A stretch of DNA of 53,429 nt from Thermoplasmatales archaeon (GTDB lineage: Archaea; Thermoplasmatota; E2; UBA202; JdFR-43), in NCBI GenBank assembly GCA_014361245.1, contig JACIWB010000004.1:1-53429 (forward strand), read 5' to 3'. The notes below the pieces were generated by a model that saw only the letters and a list, made by a program, of their open reading frames with translations, was not told the origin of the DNA and made no database searches. How positions within the stretch are numbered: position 1 is the stretch's first letter; every line of letters begins with the position of its first letter. The translations under genes were made by a program, and so were the position numbers. Of the stretch, positions 8,350 through 17,386 are shown piece after piece.

Positions 8350-11300
8350 ATGAAGGGGAAATATTTGATATATGGGCTTGTTGTGTTTGGGTTAGTGATA
8401 GCAATGATTAACCTACCTGTTGCAACAGTGGGTATTGTAGAAACTCCAAATATATTTATTGATAAAAATAAAAACGGGCAATATGATGAAGGAACAGATG
8501 AGGGATACACTGCAATTCAGGATGCAATAGATGCAGCAATTGATGGAGACATAATAAAAGTTAATGATGGAACATATGAAGAAAACCTTGTAATAAATAA
8601 GGAAATTTCATTGGTTGGAGACCCAGTTATAGATGCTCAAGGTGGAATAGGAATAAGTATAGAAGCAAACAATACTCTTGTTGAAAACTTTACAATATTT
8701 AATGGTACAACTGGAATTTATGTTCATAATGAGTCGTTTACAATTCAAAATGTAATAATAAACAATTGCACAATTTATGAATGCTGGGCAGACACGGGAA
8801 TTTTCTTCTATGATGTCATAAATAGCTGGATTAATAATACCCAAGTTAATGATACAGACACTGGTATTTATCTTTATTACTCAAATAATAACAACATAAC
8901 AAATTGCAATGTTTCTGATAACGATAACTATGGCATCTACCTTTATTATTCCTCAAACAACAATATAAACAATAATACTATCAATGAAAACGAGTATGGT
9001 GTATATCTAGATGAAGACTCAGATGACAACCTAATAGAATATAATAACTTAACTGCTAATGGATACGGCTTTTACATTTGGTATGCAAATAATAATAAAA
9101 TAGGATACAACTTCATAAATCAAACTTTATGGAGCAATGGTGGCTCATGCCCATTCCTCTATACTTGGGATGGAGAAAAGTATAATTTTGTTGCTGATTT
9201 AAATGGAAGAGGAATTCTTGCAATTCCAATGAACAATGGCTATAGACCACCTCAACCTGAAGATTTCGCAATAATAGAAGGAGATAAGTTAAAAGATAGC
9301 AGTGGAAATTATCTAATTCAAATAACACAGGAATACGATGAAATTTCTTATCTTGATTTGATAGAATTATTTGCTATCGATCATTCACCTGATTTAGAAT
9401 TATATACTGGATTGCTCCTCAATGAAGTTGGCAGGATATATACAGTTGGAAAAGAGCATATTAAACCAATTTATGCAAAAGAAAATGGAGAAGATTGTCT
9501 CTCAAAAATTCTTAATAAAGATGGAATATACACAGAGGCAAATTCTGATATAAATATTCTTGAAGTTGGTTTCAATGATTTATCATCTGCAAGTGAAATC
9601 AAGCTCATCTTGAATGGCTACGCAGATTGGACGCCTGGCGTTTCTGGAAGGACACAAAAATCTTGGATAAGATTCATTCAGGTAAAGGATGAAAGCGGTG
9701 AATGGAGAAATGTTTATTCTGGAAACGAAATAATTACTCCAGCGGCCATGCCAAGAACATATGTTGTAAACTTAACTGGAAAATTCATTACAGATTATTC
9801 AATAAGGGTAGGGTTTGGTTCAACTGTTAGATGGGATTATATTGCAGTAGATACAACTCCAACAGAAGAAGTAGAGATAAATAAAATAGATATGATTTCA
9901 GCTGATTTGCATTTCAGAGGATATTCTGAATTTGAAGGAATTTTCCCAGATTATTACAAAGTTAAAACAAGAGCCCCACCAACATTTTCAAGCCCATCTG
10001 GCTATTTCACTAAATTTGGAGATGTTTTACAATTGCTAACAAGCATAGATGATAAATTTGTTATAATGCACCACGGAGATGAAATATCAATAGTTTTTTC
10101 AGCTATAAATGAGCAGGAAGGAAAGGAAAGAACATACTTGCTGCACTCCTGGGATTACTACAAGAATAAATATTATGAAACTGGAAGCACGGTTGAGCCA
10201 TTGCCTTTCAGAAGCATGAGCACATATCCTTATCCAGAAGATGAGCATTATCCAGATAGTGAGGAATATTTAGAATATTTAGCAAACTGGAATACAAGAT
10301 ACTATGAAGGAGAAAAAAGGGCGGGAATTTCATTGCCATATTCAAATAATACTCAGATATACAACAATACAATAATTGGTGGACCAAGTTGCTATGCTAT
10401 AATGCTTGAAGGGGAAACAAATGCAACTATAAAAAATAATACAATTCTGGATGCCTATTGCGGAATATATCTATGGGACTATTGTGAAAATATTAACATA
10501 ACAGGAAATACAATACAAAATTGTTCCTACTGTGGAATATATGTTGAATACGGTGAAAATATAACTATAACAAGCAACAATATCTCTGATAATGGCCACG
10601 GTGAGAGTGGTGGAGGAATATATTTCTCCAATACAAATAATTCAACAATTTCAGAAAATTATCTTACAAATGATAGAACAGGAGCAATAACTTTATATGA
10701 TTCCCATCACAACAACATAATTAATAATGATATAATTGAAAACTGCGGTTGGTACTATGGAATGGCTCTCTTTGATGGTTCTTCCTACAATGTTATAGAA
10801 CTAAATGATGTAATAAATAATACTGGTTATGGAATACTCATATCGAACTCTCCTTATAATGAAATAATAGAAAATTATATCGCAAACAATAATTGGTGTG
10901 GAATATATATAGATATAGAAGGAGATTCAAATCATACAAAAATAATTGGAAATACAATTTGCGGGCATGATGATGAATATGAAGCAGGAATATATGTATA
11001 TGGGGGATACATAGGGGGGGATTTAGATGGAGAAGACGACTCTAATTATTACTATAACACAGATACTGAAATTCACTGGAATAAGATATACAATAACACA
11101 TATGGTTTGGTTTACTGGATTGGTGGCATGCCAGCCACACCTTACATAAATGCAACTTATAACTGGTGGGGAAATGGAAACGGACCGAGTGGAGAAATGA
11201 TTGATCCTGTAACTAATGAGCAATCAAATGGCGATGGAGATGAAATTTATGGAGGACAAGCAAATGACAACATCCATTTTGACCCATGGATTGGAAAAGT

Positions 11301-11811
11301 TAATTTATATAAAGGATGGAACATGATAACATTGCCCGTCTGGAGTGAAGACATTTTAACAGCCGAGGATTTGGGAAATTACATAAATGGAATTGCTGGC
11401 TATGATATATGCACTGTTATAACAAAGTGGGATGCTTCTTTGCAGAAATATATAAGCTGTGTAGTTGGAGTTGTTGGCAACTTTGAACTTAAGCCAGGAG
11501 AGGGATACTGGATATTTATGAAAAACAATTTCAATTTCAGTATAGATGGAACTGAGATTGAGCCATCGGTTAATATAACATTGAGGAGAGGATATAATTT
11601 AATAGGCCATACAAAAGTTTTACCAACAGAAGCACTTGATATCGGAAAAAATATACCAAATTGCACAAAAGTAGGAAGATGGGATGCATCAAGCCAACAA
11701 TGGCTCCCTGAATGCATAGTTGAGAAAGAACTTGGCAACTTCGATATTTCGATAGGAGACGCAGTGTTCATATTCAGAAACAAAGGAGATGTAATAACAT
11801 GGAATGGATAG
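8350..11811 (+). CDS. Large secreted NosD-type beta-helix protein with an inserted domain
   Basis: 1153 aa. The N-terminal hydrophobic segment (KYLIYGLVVFGLVIAMINLP) is a signal peptide or anchor. It is followed by a calcium-loop-like DKNKNGQYDEG, then YTAIQDAIDAAIDGDIIKV and NosD rungs to about residue 250. A separate domain, roughly 257-657, interrupts the helix (starts CPFLYTWDGEKYNFVADLNG; later DWTPG and RWDYIAVDT). Beta-helix rungs then resume (many NN-ITxNxI-type repeats) to about 980. The end has two copies of a GWN/YN..I..P-type module with WDAS and GEGYWIF/GDAVFIF motifs. No cell-wall anchor or catalytic site is recognised. Many NxT/NxS sites suggest N-glycosylation. Surface binding or glycan processing is likely. 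Confidence 0.82.
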   Translation: MKGKYLIYGLVVFGLVIAMINLPVATVGIVETPNIFIDKNKNGQYDEGTDEGYTAIQDAIDAAIDGDIIKVNDGTYEENLVINKEISLVGDPVIDAQGGIGISIEANNTLVENFTIFNGTTGIYVHNESFTIQNVIINNCTIYECWADTGIFFYDVINSWINNTQVNDTDTGIYLYYSNNNNITNCNVSDNDNYGIYLYYSSNNNINNNTINENEYGVYLDEDSDDNLIEYNNLTANGYGFYIWYANNNKIGYNFINQTLWSNGGSCPFLYTWDGEKYNFVADLNGRGILAIPMNNGYRPPQPEDFAIIEGDKLKDSSGNYLIQITQEYDEISYLDLIELFAIDHSPDLELYTGLLLNEVGRIYTVGKEHIKPIYAKENGEDCLSKILNKDGIYTEANSDINILEVGFNDLSSASEIKLILNGYADWTPGVSGRTQKSWIRFIQVKDESGEWRNVYSGNEIITPAAMPRTYVVNLTGKFITDYSIRVGFGSTVRWDYIAVDTTPTEEVEINKIDMISADLHFRGYSEFEGIFPDYYKVKTRAPPTFSSPSGYFTKFGDVLQLLTSIDDKFVIMHHGDEISIVFSAINEQEGKERTYLLHSWDYYKNKYYETGSTVEPLPFRSMSTYPYPEDEHYPDSEEYLEYLANWNTRYYEGEKRAGISLPYSNNTQIYNNTIIGGPSCYAIMLEGETNATIKNNTILDAYCGIYLWDYCENINITGNTIQNCSYCGIYVEYGENITITSNNISDNGHGESGGGIYFSNTNNSTISENYLTNDRTGAITLYDSHHNNIINNDIIENCGWYYGMALFDGSSYNVIELNDVINNTGYGILISNSPYNEIIENYIANNNWCGIYIDIEGDSNHTKIIGNTICGHDDEYEAGIYVYGGYIGGDLDGEDDSNYYYNTDTEIHWNKIYNNTYGLVYWIGGMPATPYINATYNWWGNGNGPSGEMIDPVTNEQSNGDGDEIYGGQANDNIHFDPWIGKVNLYKGWNMITLPVWSEDILTAEDLGNYINGIAGYDICTVITKWDASLQKYISCVVGVVGNFELKPGEGYWIFMKNNFNFSIDGTEIEPSVNITLRRGYNLIGHTKVLPTEALDIGKNIPNCTKVGRWDASSQQWLPECIVEKELGNFDISIGDAVFIFRNKGDVITWNG

Positions 11812-11863
11812 TGCTTTTCCTGGCTAATTTAAGTTAAAAATATATCCCTAAAAAGAATTACAA

Positions 11864-13021
11864 TTGTTGAAAAGCAGGGTTGCAATTGCTAAAAATGAAA
11901 ACATATATGAAGCAACATTAAAAGCCCTTGATTACTTAGAATATGATTTAAAAGGGAGAATATTAGTTAAACCAAACCTAACTCTTGATGTCCCAATTCA
12001 AAGGAGGGCATGCACAAATCCAGAAGTAGTTAGTGCAGTTATAGATGCAATAAGAAACTGCGATGGCGAACCTTTTGTTGGAGAAAGCTCGATGGTTGGA
12101 TGCGACACAATGATGGCTTATGAAAAAAGTGGCTTGAAAGAAGTTTGTGAGAAGAAAAAAATCAAGTTTATTGATTTCAATAGATGCGAGCCAGTAAAAA
12201 TTAAAATAAACGGGGAATTTTTGAAAGAAATAGTTGTTGCAAAAGAAATTCTTGATTTTGATAAAATTATATCTGTTCCAGTAATGAAAACCCATGTCCT
12301 CACTGGAGTAACTCTTGGAATGAAAAACATGAAAGGCCTGCAATACAGAAACGAAAAAATAAGGTTGCACGAAAAGGGAATAAGAATGCTCCATGTTGGA
12401 ATTGTTGACATAAACTCCGCTTTCAAGCCCTATCTTACAATCATAGATGCAAGCTATGCGCAGGAGGGCGATGGCCCAGTCGCTGGCAATGTCAGAAAAA
12501 TGAACCTTGTTATAGCAAGCGGGGATGTTGTGTCTGCTGATGCAACCGCCTGCAGGGTTATGGAAATAAATCCATATAGCATTTACCATATTAAAAGGGC
12601 TGAGGAAAGGGGGATTGGAAAAATAAGGGATGTTGATTTGCAGGGAGAAAAATTAAGAAATGTTAGGGAAAAATTTGAAAATCCGGCATCTGGAATAAAA
12701 TATAGGGTATTTGATTTTGGAATGGTTTTTGCCTCTAGATTAAAAGGTAAAATTGCAGAAAATGGATATGTTACAATAGCAGATTTAATGAGAACAAAAC
12801 CTTTTATAAACAAAAATTGCAAGAAGTGTGGGAAGTGTGCTGAAATATGCCCTCAAAAAGCGATAGAAAATTTTAAAATAAATCATAGAAAATGCGTTTC
12901 ATGTATGATATGCATGGAAGCTTGCCCCTTTAATGCAATAAAACCAGAGAAAATTTCTCTTTTAAGAGGAGGAAAAGAAATTATCAGATTTTCCTTCAGA
13001 ACTTTTTTTAAAAAGTTATAA
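11864..13021 (+). CDS. DUF362 protein with C-terminal 2x[4Fe-4S] ferredoxin domain
   Basis: 385 aa. The DUF362 core is shown by GRILVKPNLTLD, the FVGESSM region, VMKTHVLTGVTLGMKNMKG and GDGPVAGNVRKMNLVIAS. Residues from about 320 carry two ferredoxin motifs: CKKCGKCAEICP and CVSCMICMEACP. Probably a redox enzyme or maturation factor; the reaction is not known. The start is TTG (11864 or 11867), about 25 bp after an AT box at 11835-11846, suggesting a leaderless transcript. Converges on the DUF92 gene with a 6-nt overlap. Confidence 0.85.
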   Translation: MLKSRVAIAKNENIYEATLKALDYLEYDLKGRILVKPNLTLDVPIQRRACTNPEVVSAVIDAIRNCDGEPFVGESSMVGCDTMMAYEKSGLKEVCEKKKIKFIDFNRCEPVKIKINGEFLKEIVVAKEILDFDKIISVPVMKTHVLTGVTLGMKNMKGLQYRNEKIRLHEKGIRMLHVGIVDINSAFKPYLTIIDASYAQEGDGPVAGNVRKMNLVIASGDVVSADATACRVMEINPYSIYHIKRAEERGIGKIRDVDLQGEKLRNVREKFENPASGIKYRVFDFGMVFASRLKGKIAENGYVTIADLMRTKPFINKNCKKCGKCAEICPQKAIENFKINHRKCVSCMICMEACPFNAIKPEKISLLRGGKEIIRFSFRTFFKKL

Positions 13022-13732
13022 AATAGTTATAACAAATGCAATAAGAGCAACAATTGATATTGATATTAAATTTACATCGCTGTTATTCAATATTGCATCG
13101 GATGAATTTATTGTTCCTTTTCCTTTTGCTTGAAATGTTGCCCCCAAAAATGAGTCAATGTGACAGCCAAAAAATCCAAGAAAAGTGCAGAGAAGCATAT
13201 TATATATGCTTATTTTAAGAATAAAATAAGCAGAAATTGAAATAATTAAAGCTCCTATAAAAGCAGCAATTTCTCCGAGCAAGGAAATCGCCCCATTTGT
13301 GCCAGGCGAGACCTTTTTCATATTTGTTATTAGATATGTATTGTTAGAAAAAACACCTATTTCTGAAGCCATTGTATCAGAAAGGGCAACAGCTATAGAG
13401 GCAACAAAAGGAATGGAGAGATCTTTATTTAAGTAAAAAGAAAATAATGCTATAAATGTGGGTATTATCCCATTAGCAATTACATTTGATGCTTTTCTTG
13501 ACTTTCTTTCAAGCAGTCTCCTTTTCTTTAAATTATGTCTATAACGTGTTACAACTGCTCCAACAACAAGAAAAATAAAAAGAAGGGAAAACCATTCAAA
13601 TCCCCTTGCAAGCAGTATTGCCATACCTATTGCAACCGCAGAAATTGCTCCATTTAAATCAAGAATTCTGAAATAGAAAGATAGAATGCCGAATATTAAG
13701 CATATAAGTATTTTAAGAACTAAAACAATCAT
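13016..13732 (-). CDS. DUF92 family integral membrane protein
   Basis: 238 aa, about six hydrophobic segments. Family features are [15 protein letters not shown] and [15 protein letters not shown], plus a final [14 protein letters not shown] motif. Some DUF92 relatives act as CDP-alcohol or prenol kinases (VTE6/TMEM19-like), so a lipid-phosphate role is possible but unproven here. The ATG overlaps the rtcB stop (ATGA), so it is coupled to rtcB. Confidence 0.82.
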   Translation of the reverse strand: MIVLVLKILICLIFGILSFYFRILDLNGAISAVAIGMAILLARGFEWFSLLFIFLVVGAVVTRYRHNLKKRRLLERKSRKASNVIANGIIPTFIALFSFYLNKDLSIPFVASIAVALSDTMASEIGVFSNNTYLITNMKKVSPGTNGAISLLGEIAAFIGALIISISAYFILKISIYNMLLCTFLGFFGCHIDSFLGATFQAKGKGTINSSDAILNNSDVNLISISIVALIAFVITIL

Positions 13733-15192
13733 CCTTTCACTACACCCAGTGGAACCATCCTTGCAACTTTTAATGATAAACCCGCTCCATGAGTAGCATT
13801 TACAACCATGCTCACATCCTTGTATGCGTCAGGGCTTTCTTCAGCCATCACAACCATGCTCGCTGGGTGCGCGTATATGCCCTTCCCTTCAAGCATTCTC
13901 GCAATCTCTGAACCGCGCCATCTTCTTTTTGCCTCTTCTCTTGACATAACTCTCCCTGCTCCATGGCATGTTGAACCAAAAGCTTCTTCCGCCTTTTTTG
14001 TTCCCTTGAGCAAGTAACTCTCGCTTCCCATATCTCCAGGAATTAAAACAGGTTGTCCAATGCTTCTATATTTACCTGGTATTTCACTGCTATCTGGGCC
14101 AAAAGAGCGTGTTGCGCCTTTTCTATGAACGCAGACTTTCATTCTTTTACCATCGATTTCGTGCTCTTCAATTTTTGCTATATTATGGCAAACATCATAA
14201 ACTATTTTCATTCCCATATTTTCCGCATCTTCCTTGAAAATCTTTTCAAAAGACTGGCGCACCCAGTGCACAATCATCTGCCTGTTAGCCCACGCAAAAT
14301 TTGCCGCACACGCCATTCCTTTGAAATATTGCTCCCCTTCCTTGCTCTTCAGGGGGGCGCAGGCTAACTGCCTGTCTGGCAACTCTATTTTATATTTTTT
14401 TACTGCCTGCTCGAGGACACGGAGATAATCAGTACATATCTGATGACCGCAACCTCTTGAACCAGTATGAATCATAACAACAATCTGGTTTTTTTCAATC
14501 CCATAAATTTTAGCCGCATTTTCATCAAATATTTCTTCTACTTTCTGAATTTCAAGGAAGTGATTTCCTGCTCCAAGTGAGCCAACCTGACTCATTCCTC
14601 TTTCTTTTGCTTTTTCAGAAACAGCTGAAGCATCTGCTTCCTCCATGCATCCATTTTCTTCTAAATATTCCAAATCTTCTTCCCATCCATAGCCATGCTC
14701 AACAGCCCATCTTGCTCCCATCTGTAAAACTTCATCAAGTTGAGGCTTATTAAGCTTTATTTTTGCTTCACTTCCAACACCTGAAGGAATATTCTTAAAA
14801 AGCTCATCCGTCAATTCTTTTATTATGCTTTTGTTTATCTGCTCAAATTTAATATTTGTTCTCACAAGCCTTACCCCACAGTTTATATCAAACCCCACTC
14901 CTCCAGGAGATATTACTCCTTCTTCATATTCAGTTGCAGCAACCCCTCCAATTGGGAAGCCATAGCCCCAATGTATGTCAGGCATTGCAAGTGATCTGCC
15001 CACTATTCCAGGCAATGTTGCAACATTTGCTGTTTGCTCTGGTGCATTATCTTTTCTTATTAAAGGAAGCATTTCTGGCAATGCGTATATCATTCCCGGC
15101 ACACGCATGTTAAGTTTTCCATCTATGCCTTTATAACTTTTTGGTATCTCGTATCTGTAATCATCTATCTTATTTAAAGGTCCGTTCCACAT
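13729..15192 (-). CDS. rtcB: RNA-splicing ligase RtcB
   Basis: 487 aa from ATG 15192, which begins [17 protein letters not shown] and avoids overlap with the archease gene. Signatures: DINCGVRL (metal cysteine), [23 protein letters not shown] and [12 protein letters not shown] with the histidine that takes GMP. RtcB joins 2',3'-cyclic phosphate and 5'-OH ends using GTP and Mn, and is the archaeal ligase for tRNA exons after intron removal. Its cofactor archease is encoded just upstream (10-bp gap). No inserted intein is visible: the length is that of a plain RtcB. Confidence 0.96.
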   Translation of the reverse strand: MWNGPLNKIDDYRYEIPKSYKGIDGKLNMRVPGMIYALPEMLPLIRKDNAPEQTANVATLPGIVGRSLAMPDIHWGYGFPIGGVAATEYEEGVISPGGVGFDINCGVRLVRTNIKFEQINKSIIKELTDELFKNIPSGVGSEAKIKLNKPQLDEVLQMGARWAVEHGYGWEEDLEYLEENGCMEEADASAVSEKAKERGMSQVGSLGAGNHFLEIQKVEEIFDENAAKIYGIEKNQIVVMIHTGSRGCGHQICTDYLRVLEQAVKKYKIELPDRQLACAPLKSKEGEQYFKGMACAANFAWANRQMIVHWVRQSFEKIFKEDAENMGMKIVYDVCHNIAKIEEHEIDGKRMKVCVHRKGATRSFGPDSSEIPGKYRSIGQPVLIPGDMGSESYLLKGTKKAEEAFGSTCHGAGRVMSREEAKRRWRGSEIARMLEGKGIYAHPASMVVMAEESPDAYKDVSMVVNATHGAGLSLKVARMVPLGVVKG

Positions 15193-15202
15193 TTTATTCA
15201 CC

Positions 15203-15610
15203 TTAAATATCAAACAATACCCTAATAACAAAACCTTTTTTATTTCTTTTTATCTCGAGCATATGATATGCCACACCTTTTATCTCAACCCCATATCCAT
15301 GCTTAGCCCTATCATATTTTTCTCCGTATGCAGTTGCTACTAATTTATCATTTATTTTTACTCTGAAATCTCCAAAAACAAGTTTTTCAACATCGTGTAA
15401 ATAGATAAGCTCTGAAAGCCAGTCAACAAGAAGCATTTCATCATCTCCCTCACGGGCAATTTCAATTTTCCTCTCAATTTTCCTCTCAATTTTCCCATTG
15501 TTTGTTATTATTGAAAACATTCCTTTTGCTGCATTTTCAAACGCTTCTTCAATATTTTTTCCACATGCTTCTATTCCAATGTCTGCGGTATGCTCAATTA
15601 TCCTATACAC
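15203..15610 (-). CDS. Archease, RtcB activator
   Basis: 135 aa. Starts [16 protein letters not shown]; contains [17 protein letters not shown] and ends with [15 protein letters not shown], all archease signatures. Archease speeds RtcB guanylylation and allows multiple turnover. First gene of the archease-rtcB-DUF92 set. The middle holds a [11 protein letters not shown] stretch encoded by about 2.7 copies of a 12-bp repeat (around 15466-15500), a local expansion in a loop. Confidence 0.93.
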   Translation of the reverse strand: MYRIIEHTADIGIEACGKNIEEAFENAAKGMFSIITNNGKIERKIERKIEIAREGDDEMLLVDWLSELIYLHDVEKLVFGDFRVKINDKLVATAYGEKYDRAKHGYGVEIKGVAYHMLEIKRNKKGFVIRVLFDI

Positions 15611-15750
15611 ATCTAATAAGTTAGAAGGATTATAAAAATCTTGGGGGAAGGTAAAAAAGAATTAAAATAAGTGTGGAGGCTAATTCTAACCCTTCCCCTC
15701 ATAACTATTATAGCATCTATTTTTTAAATTTTTCGGATTTTTTACCAAAA

Positions 15751-15762
15751 TTTTATATTTGG
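15751..15762 (+). promoter_or_regulatory. TATA-like box for the Cas4-like gene
   Basis: A ttttatatttgg box lies about 25 bp before ATG 15781 with no Shine-Dalgarno in between. The rest of 15611-15780 is AT-rich spacer between divergent genes. Confidence 0.45.
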
Positions 15763-15780
15763 TTTAAAAATCTCTATTAA

Positions 15781-16749
15781 ATGTTTGTGTCAGCAGGAGA
15801 TTTGGAAAAATATGCTTATTGTCCCCTTTCATGGTGGCTGAGCAAAGAACATAAAGCAGTTTATTCTGAAGGAGTAAAGAGGGATAAAGAAATAAAAAAT
15901 GAAATTGTTGAAATAAAGGAGAAGGAAGGAAAAATAAGGATATATAATATTGCTGTAACTTTTTTTTCAGTGTCCGCTTCAATAGTTGCAATTCTTGGTA
16001 TAATATTTTTATATTCGCATCTTGAAAAAATCTGGTTATATCTCTTTTTAATAATTTCTCTTTTATGGCTCTTTAACTCTTCCTTCTTTTTTTATAAATC
16101 TTTGAAAACAATAGATGTAATAAGACCCTATTACGAAAAAATAATTATATTATCATCAGTAGTAGCAATTATTATTGCAATTTTTGCAATATTATTTTCT
16201 CTTCCAAAAAATGAAAATTTAAGTAGATTTCTGGAAATACTAGCTCTTTCATGGGTAATTTCTGCAAATATATTTTTCTATAGAACAATGTCTTTATCCG
16301 AAAAAGTTATTGAAAAGAAAATCAGGTATATGCCAGTTAAAGGAGAAGTTGTATATATCGGGAAGGATAAGCCATCTGAAGAACTAATTTCAAAAAATTA
16401 TGGAATAAGGGGGACACCTGATTATATAATAAAAATTGATTATGATTACATTCCTGTTGAGGAGAAGTCATCTAACTTGAGTTATCCCCTCATGCACCAC
16501 GTAATACAGCTGATGGCATACTGCATTATTGTTGAAGAAAATTATGGAAATGTTCCCTATGGGATACTTCGCTATATGGGAAAGGAATTTAAAATACCCT
16601 ATGAAGAAAAATGGAAAAATAGAGTAATTGATTATGCAAATGCAATGAGGAGGGATATTGAAAGAAACGAGGCACATAGAAATCACAATAAAAAAATAAA
16701 ATGCGATAACTGCCTGCGAAGAGAATGGTGCCCCGAAAAACTCGATTAA
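15781..16749 (+). CDS. Cas4-like (DUF83/RecB-type) iron-sulfur nuclease with an inserted transmembrane domain
   Basis: 322 aa. Cas4-type cysteines frame the protein: C14 in YAYCPLSWW, and C308, C311, C317 near the end (KCDNCLRREWCPE), able to hold a [4Fe-4S] cluster. The nuclease core is present: D214 in RGTPDY, E227 and K229 in PVEEKSS, Q243/Y247 in QLMAYC. Between the first cysteine and the core, residues about 55-180 are strongly hydrophobic with about four membrane helices, not found in standard Cas4. Predicted membrane-tethered PD-(D/E)XK exonuclease. No CRISPR array or other cas gene is in the window, so a CRISPR role is not supported. Ends 28 bp before tRNA-Arg. Confidence 0.78.
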   Translation: MFVSAGDLEKYAYCPLSWWLSKEHKAVYSEGVKRDKEIKNEIVEIKEKEGKIRIYNIAVTFFSVSASIVAILGIIFLYSHLEKIWLYLFLIISLLWLFNSSFFFYKSLKTIDVIRPYYEKIIILSSVVAIIIAIFAILFSLPKNENLSRFLEILALSWVISANIFFYRTMSLSEKVIEKKIRYMPVKGEVVYIGKDKPSEELISKNYGIRGTPDYIIKIDYDYIPVEEKSSNLSYPLMHHVIQLMAYCIIVEENYGNVPYGILRYMGKEFKIPYEEKWKNRVIDYANAMRRDIERNEAHRNHNKKIKCDNCLRREWCPEKLD

Positions 16750-16758
16750 AAATATATA
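16746..16758 (+). promoter_or_regulatory. TATA-like box of tRNA-Arg
   Basis: An aaaaatatatata run ends about 20 bp before the tRNA 5' end at 16778, in the expected place for an archaeal tRNA promoter. Confidence 0.45.
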
Positions 16759-16769
16759 TAAAGTATAAT

Positions 16770-16982
16770 TTATAAGAGGGCGTGTGGCCCAGCCAGGATA
16801 GGGCGGCAGCCTCCTAAGCTGCAAGCCGCGGGTTCAAAATGCAACTTGCAATGCAAGTTGCTTGAAAATCCCGCCACGCCCGCCTTCAGAGTATCCTCTA
16901 TAAATTTGGAAATATTTATGCCCAATTTTTTTGCTTTTTTCCAAAGCTCTTCATCAATTCTAATTGATTTTATAACCCGCAT
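16770..16982 (-). CDS. int(N): ribbon-helix-helix N-terminal part of the partitioned integrase
   Basis: 70 aa as it stands. Residues 1-33 form a CopG/Arc-like ribbon-helix-helix unit (RVIKSIRIDEELWKKAKKLG then NISKFIEDTLK). Residues 34-58 are the antisense translation of the att repeat, and the last 12 run antisense into the host tRNA 5' half before a stop. The att part is in the same frame as in the recombinase ORF at the other end. In an excised circle it would continue straight into that ORF, giving one protein of 326 aa. As a provirus remnant it may still bind DNA and repress. No alternative standalone family explains the att-encoded tail. Confidence 0.85.
   Translation of the reverse strand: MRVIKSIRIDEELWKKAKKLGINISKFIEDTLKAGVAGFSSNLHCKLHFEPAACSLGGCRPILAGPHALL
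16778..16882 (+). tRNA. tRNA-Arg(CCU) with a 30-nt intron in the T-loop
   Basis: Acceptor GGGCGTG/CACGCCC, D-stem GCCC/GGGC, anticodon stem GCAGC/GCTGC with loop CTCCTAA (anticodon CCT), T-stem GCGGG/CCCGC, discriminator G, no encoded CCA. The T-loop is 37 nt instead of 7. Removing 30 nt gives a standard TTCAAAT loop and a 75-nt tRNA. The 3' part from 16809 lies in the provirus att repeat, so the functional gene now uses the virus-borne 3' half. Confidence 0.93.
16809..16883 (+). repeat. attL: left copy of 75-bp att repeat
   Basis: Identical to 38824-38898. Identity starts two bases before the anticodon loop and runs one base past the discriminator. It includes the entire intron. On the minus strand it is an open 25-codon stretch in frame with both integrase pieces. 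Confidence 0.95.
16839..16868 (+). other. tRNA intron (bulge-helix-bulge) at T-loop position 59/60
   Basis: Pairing around the intron: T-stem GCGGG/CCCGC, a 3-nt AAT bulge on the 3' side, a 5-bp helix TTCAA/TTGAA, a 3-nt AAT bulge on the 5' side, then a perfect 9-bp hairpin GCAACTTGC/GCAAGTTGC with an AAT loop. Cutting inside both bulges (after 16838 and after 16868) restores TTCAAAT. This is a substrate for the archaeal splicing endonuclease. The central helix is 5 bp here rather than the canonical 4. Confidence 0.85.
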
Positions 16983-17011
16983 TGTATATACAAATGTATA
17001 TACAGCGGGTT
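16974..17011 (-). promoter_or_regulatory. Palindromic operator over the integrase start codon
   Basis: Two copies of the self-complementary octamer GTATATAC (16984-16991 and 16996-17003) lie between outer inverted arms AACCCGC (16974-16980) and GCGGGTT (17005-17011). The integrase ATG (16982) is inside. A TATA-like stretch lies at about 17020-17030. Ribbon-helix-helix proteins bind short tandem palindromes, so autoregulation by the integrase's own N-terminal domain is a reasonable inference. Confidence 0.6.
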
Positions 17012-17044
17012 AATATGGTTTTTTATAGAATTTAAAAAATTGAT

Positions 17045-17386
17045 TTAAAGATATTTTCTTGCTTCTTCCAGGCTTACTTCCTCAATTGTTTTATATATTC
17101 CTTCTTCCTTCATTTTTTTAACTGCCATTTCTTTCTCAATTCTAATGCAAGATTTTATATGAGTTATGATATCTTCCTGCAATTGCCTAATTTTCCCCAT
17201 CATTCCATTTTGAATATAAAAGTCAAATCTTTTTTGAAAAATATTATTTGCAAAACTTAATGCTTTTCTAAAAACTTTTTCCTCGTCTGTTATACCACTT
17301 TCAATTAAGCTTTTTACATATCCTTGAATTCTGAGCCATTTATTTGCATTTTCATCAAAAATAGCTTTTTTCAAAAGATTATTCAT
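17045..17386 (-). CDS. Hypothetical provirus protein, helical
   Basis: 113 aa from ATG 17386 (a GTG at 17395 is also in frame). Mostly charged alpha-helical sequence; no recognised domain. The end (TIEEVSLEEARKYL) is a plain helix. The start lies inside the previous gene's 3' end (overlap 8 nt), so it is translationally coupled. Early-region protein of unknown role. Confidence 0.6.
   Translation of the reverse strand: MNNLLKKAIFDENANKWLRIQGYVKSLIESGITDEEKVFRKALSFANNIFQKRFDFYIQNGMMGKIRQLQEDIITHIKSCIRIEKEMAVKKMKEEGIYKTIEEVSLEEARKYL

Noticed and set aside
15466-15500. 12-bp repeats in the archease gene as a regulatory repeat
   Set aside because: In frame, encode a KIER repeat in a surface loop; simple slippage explains them.
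15781-16749. CRISPR-associated Cas4
   Set aside because: No array, no cas1/cas2 and an inserted membrane domain; kept only as a Cas4-like nuclease.
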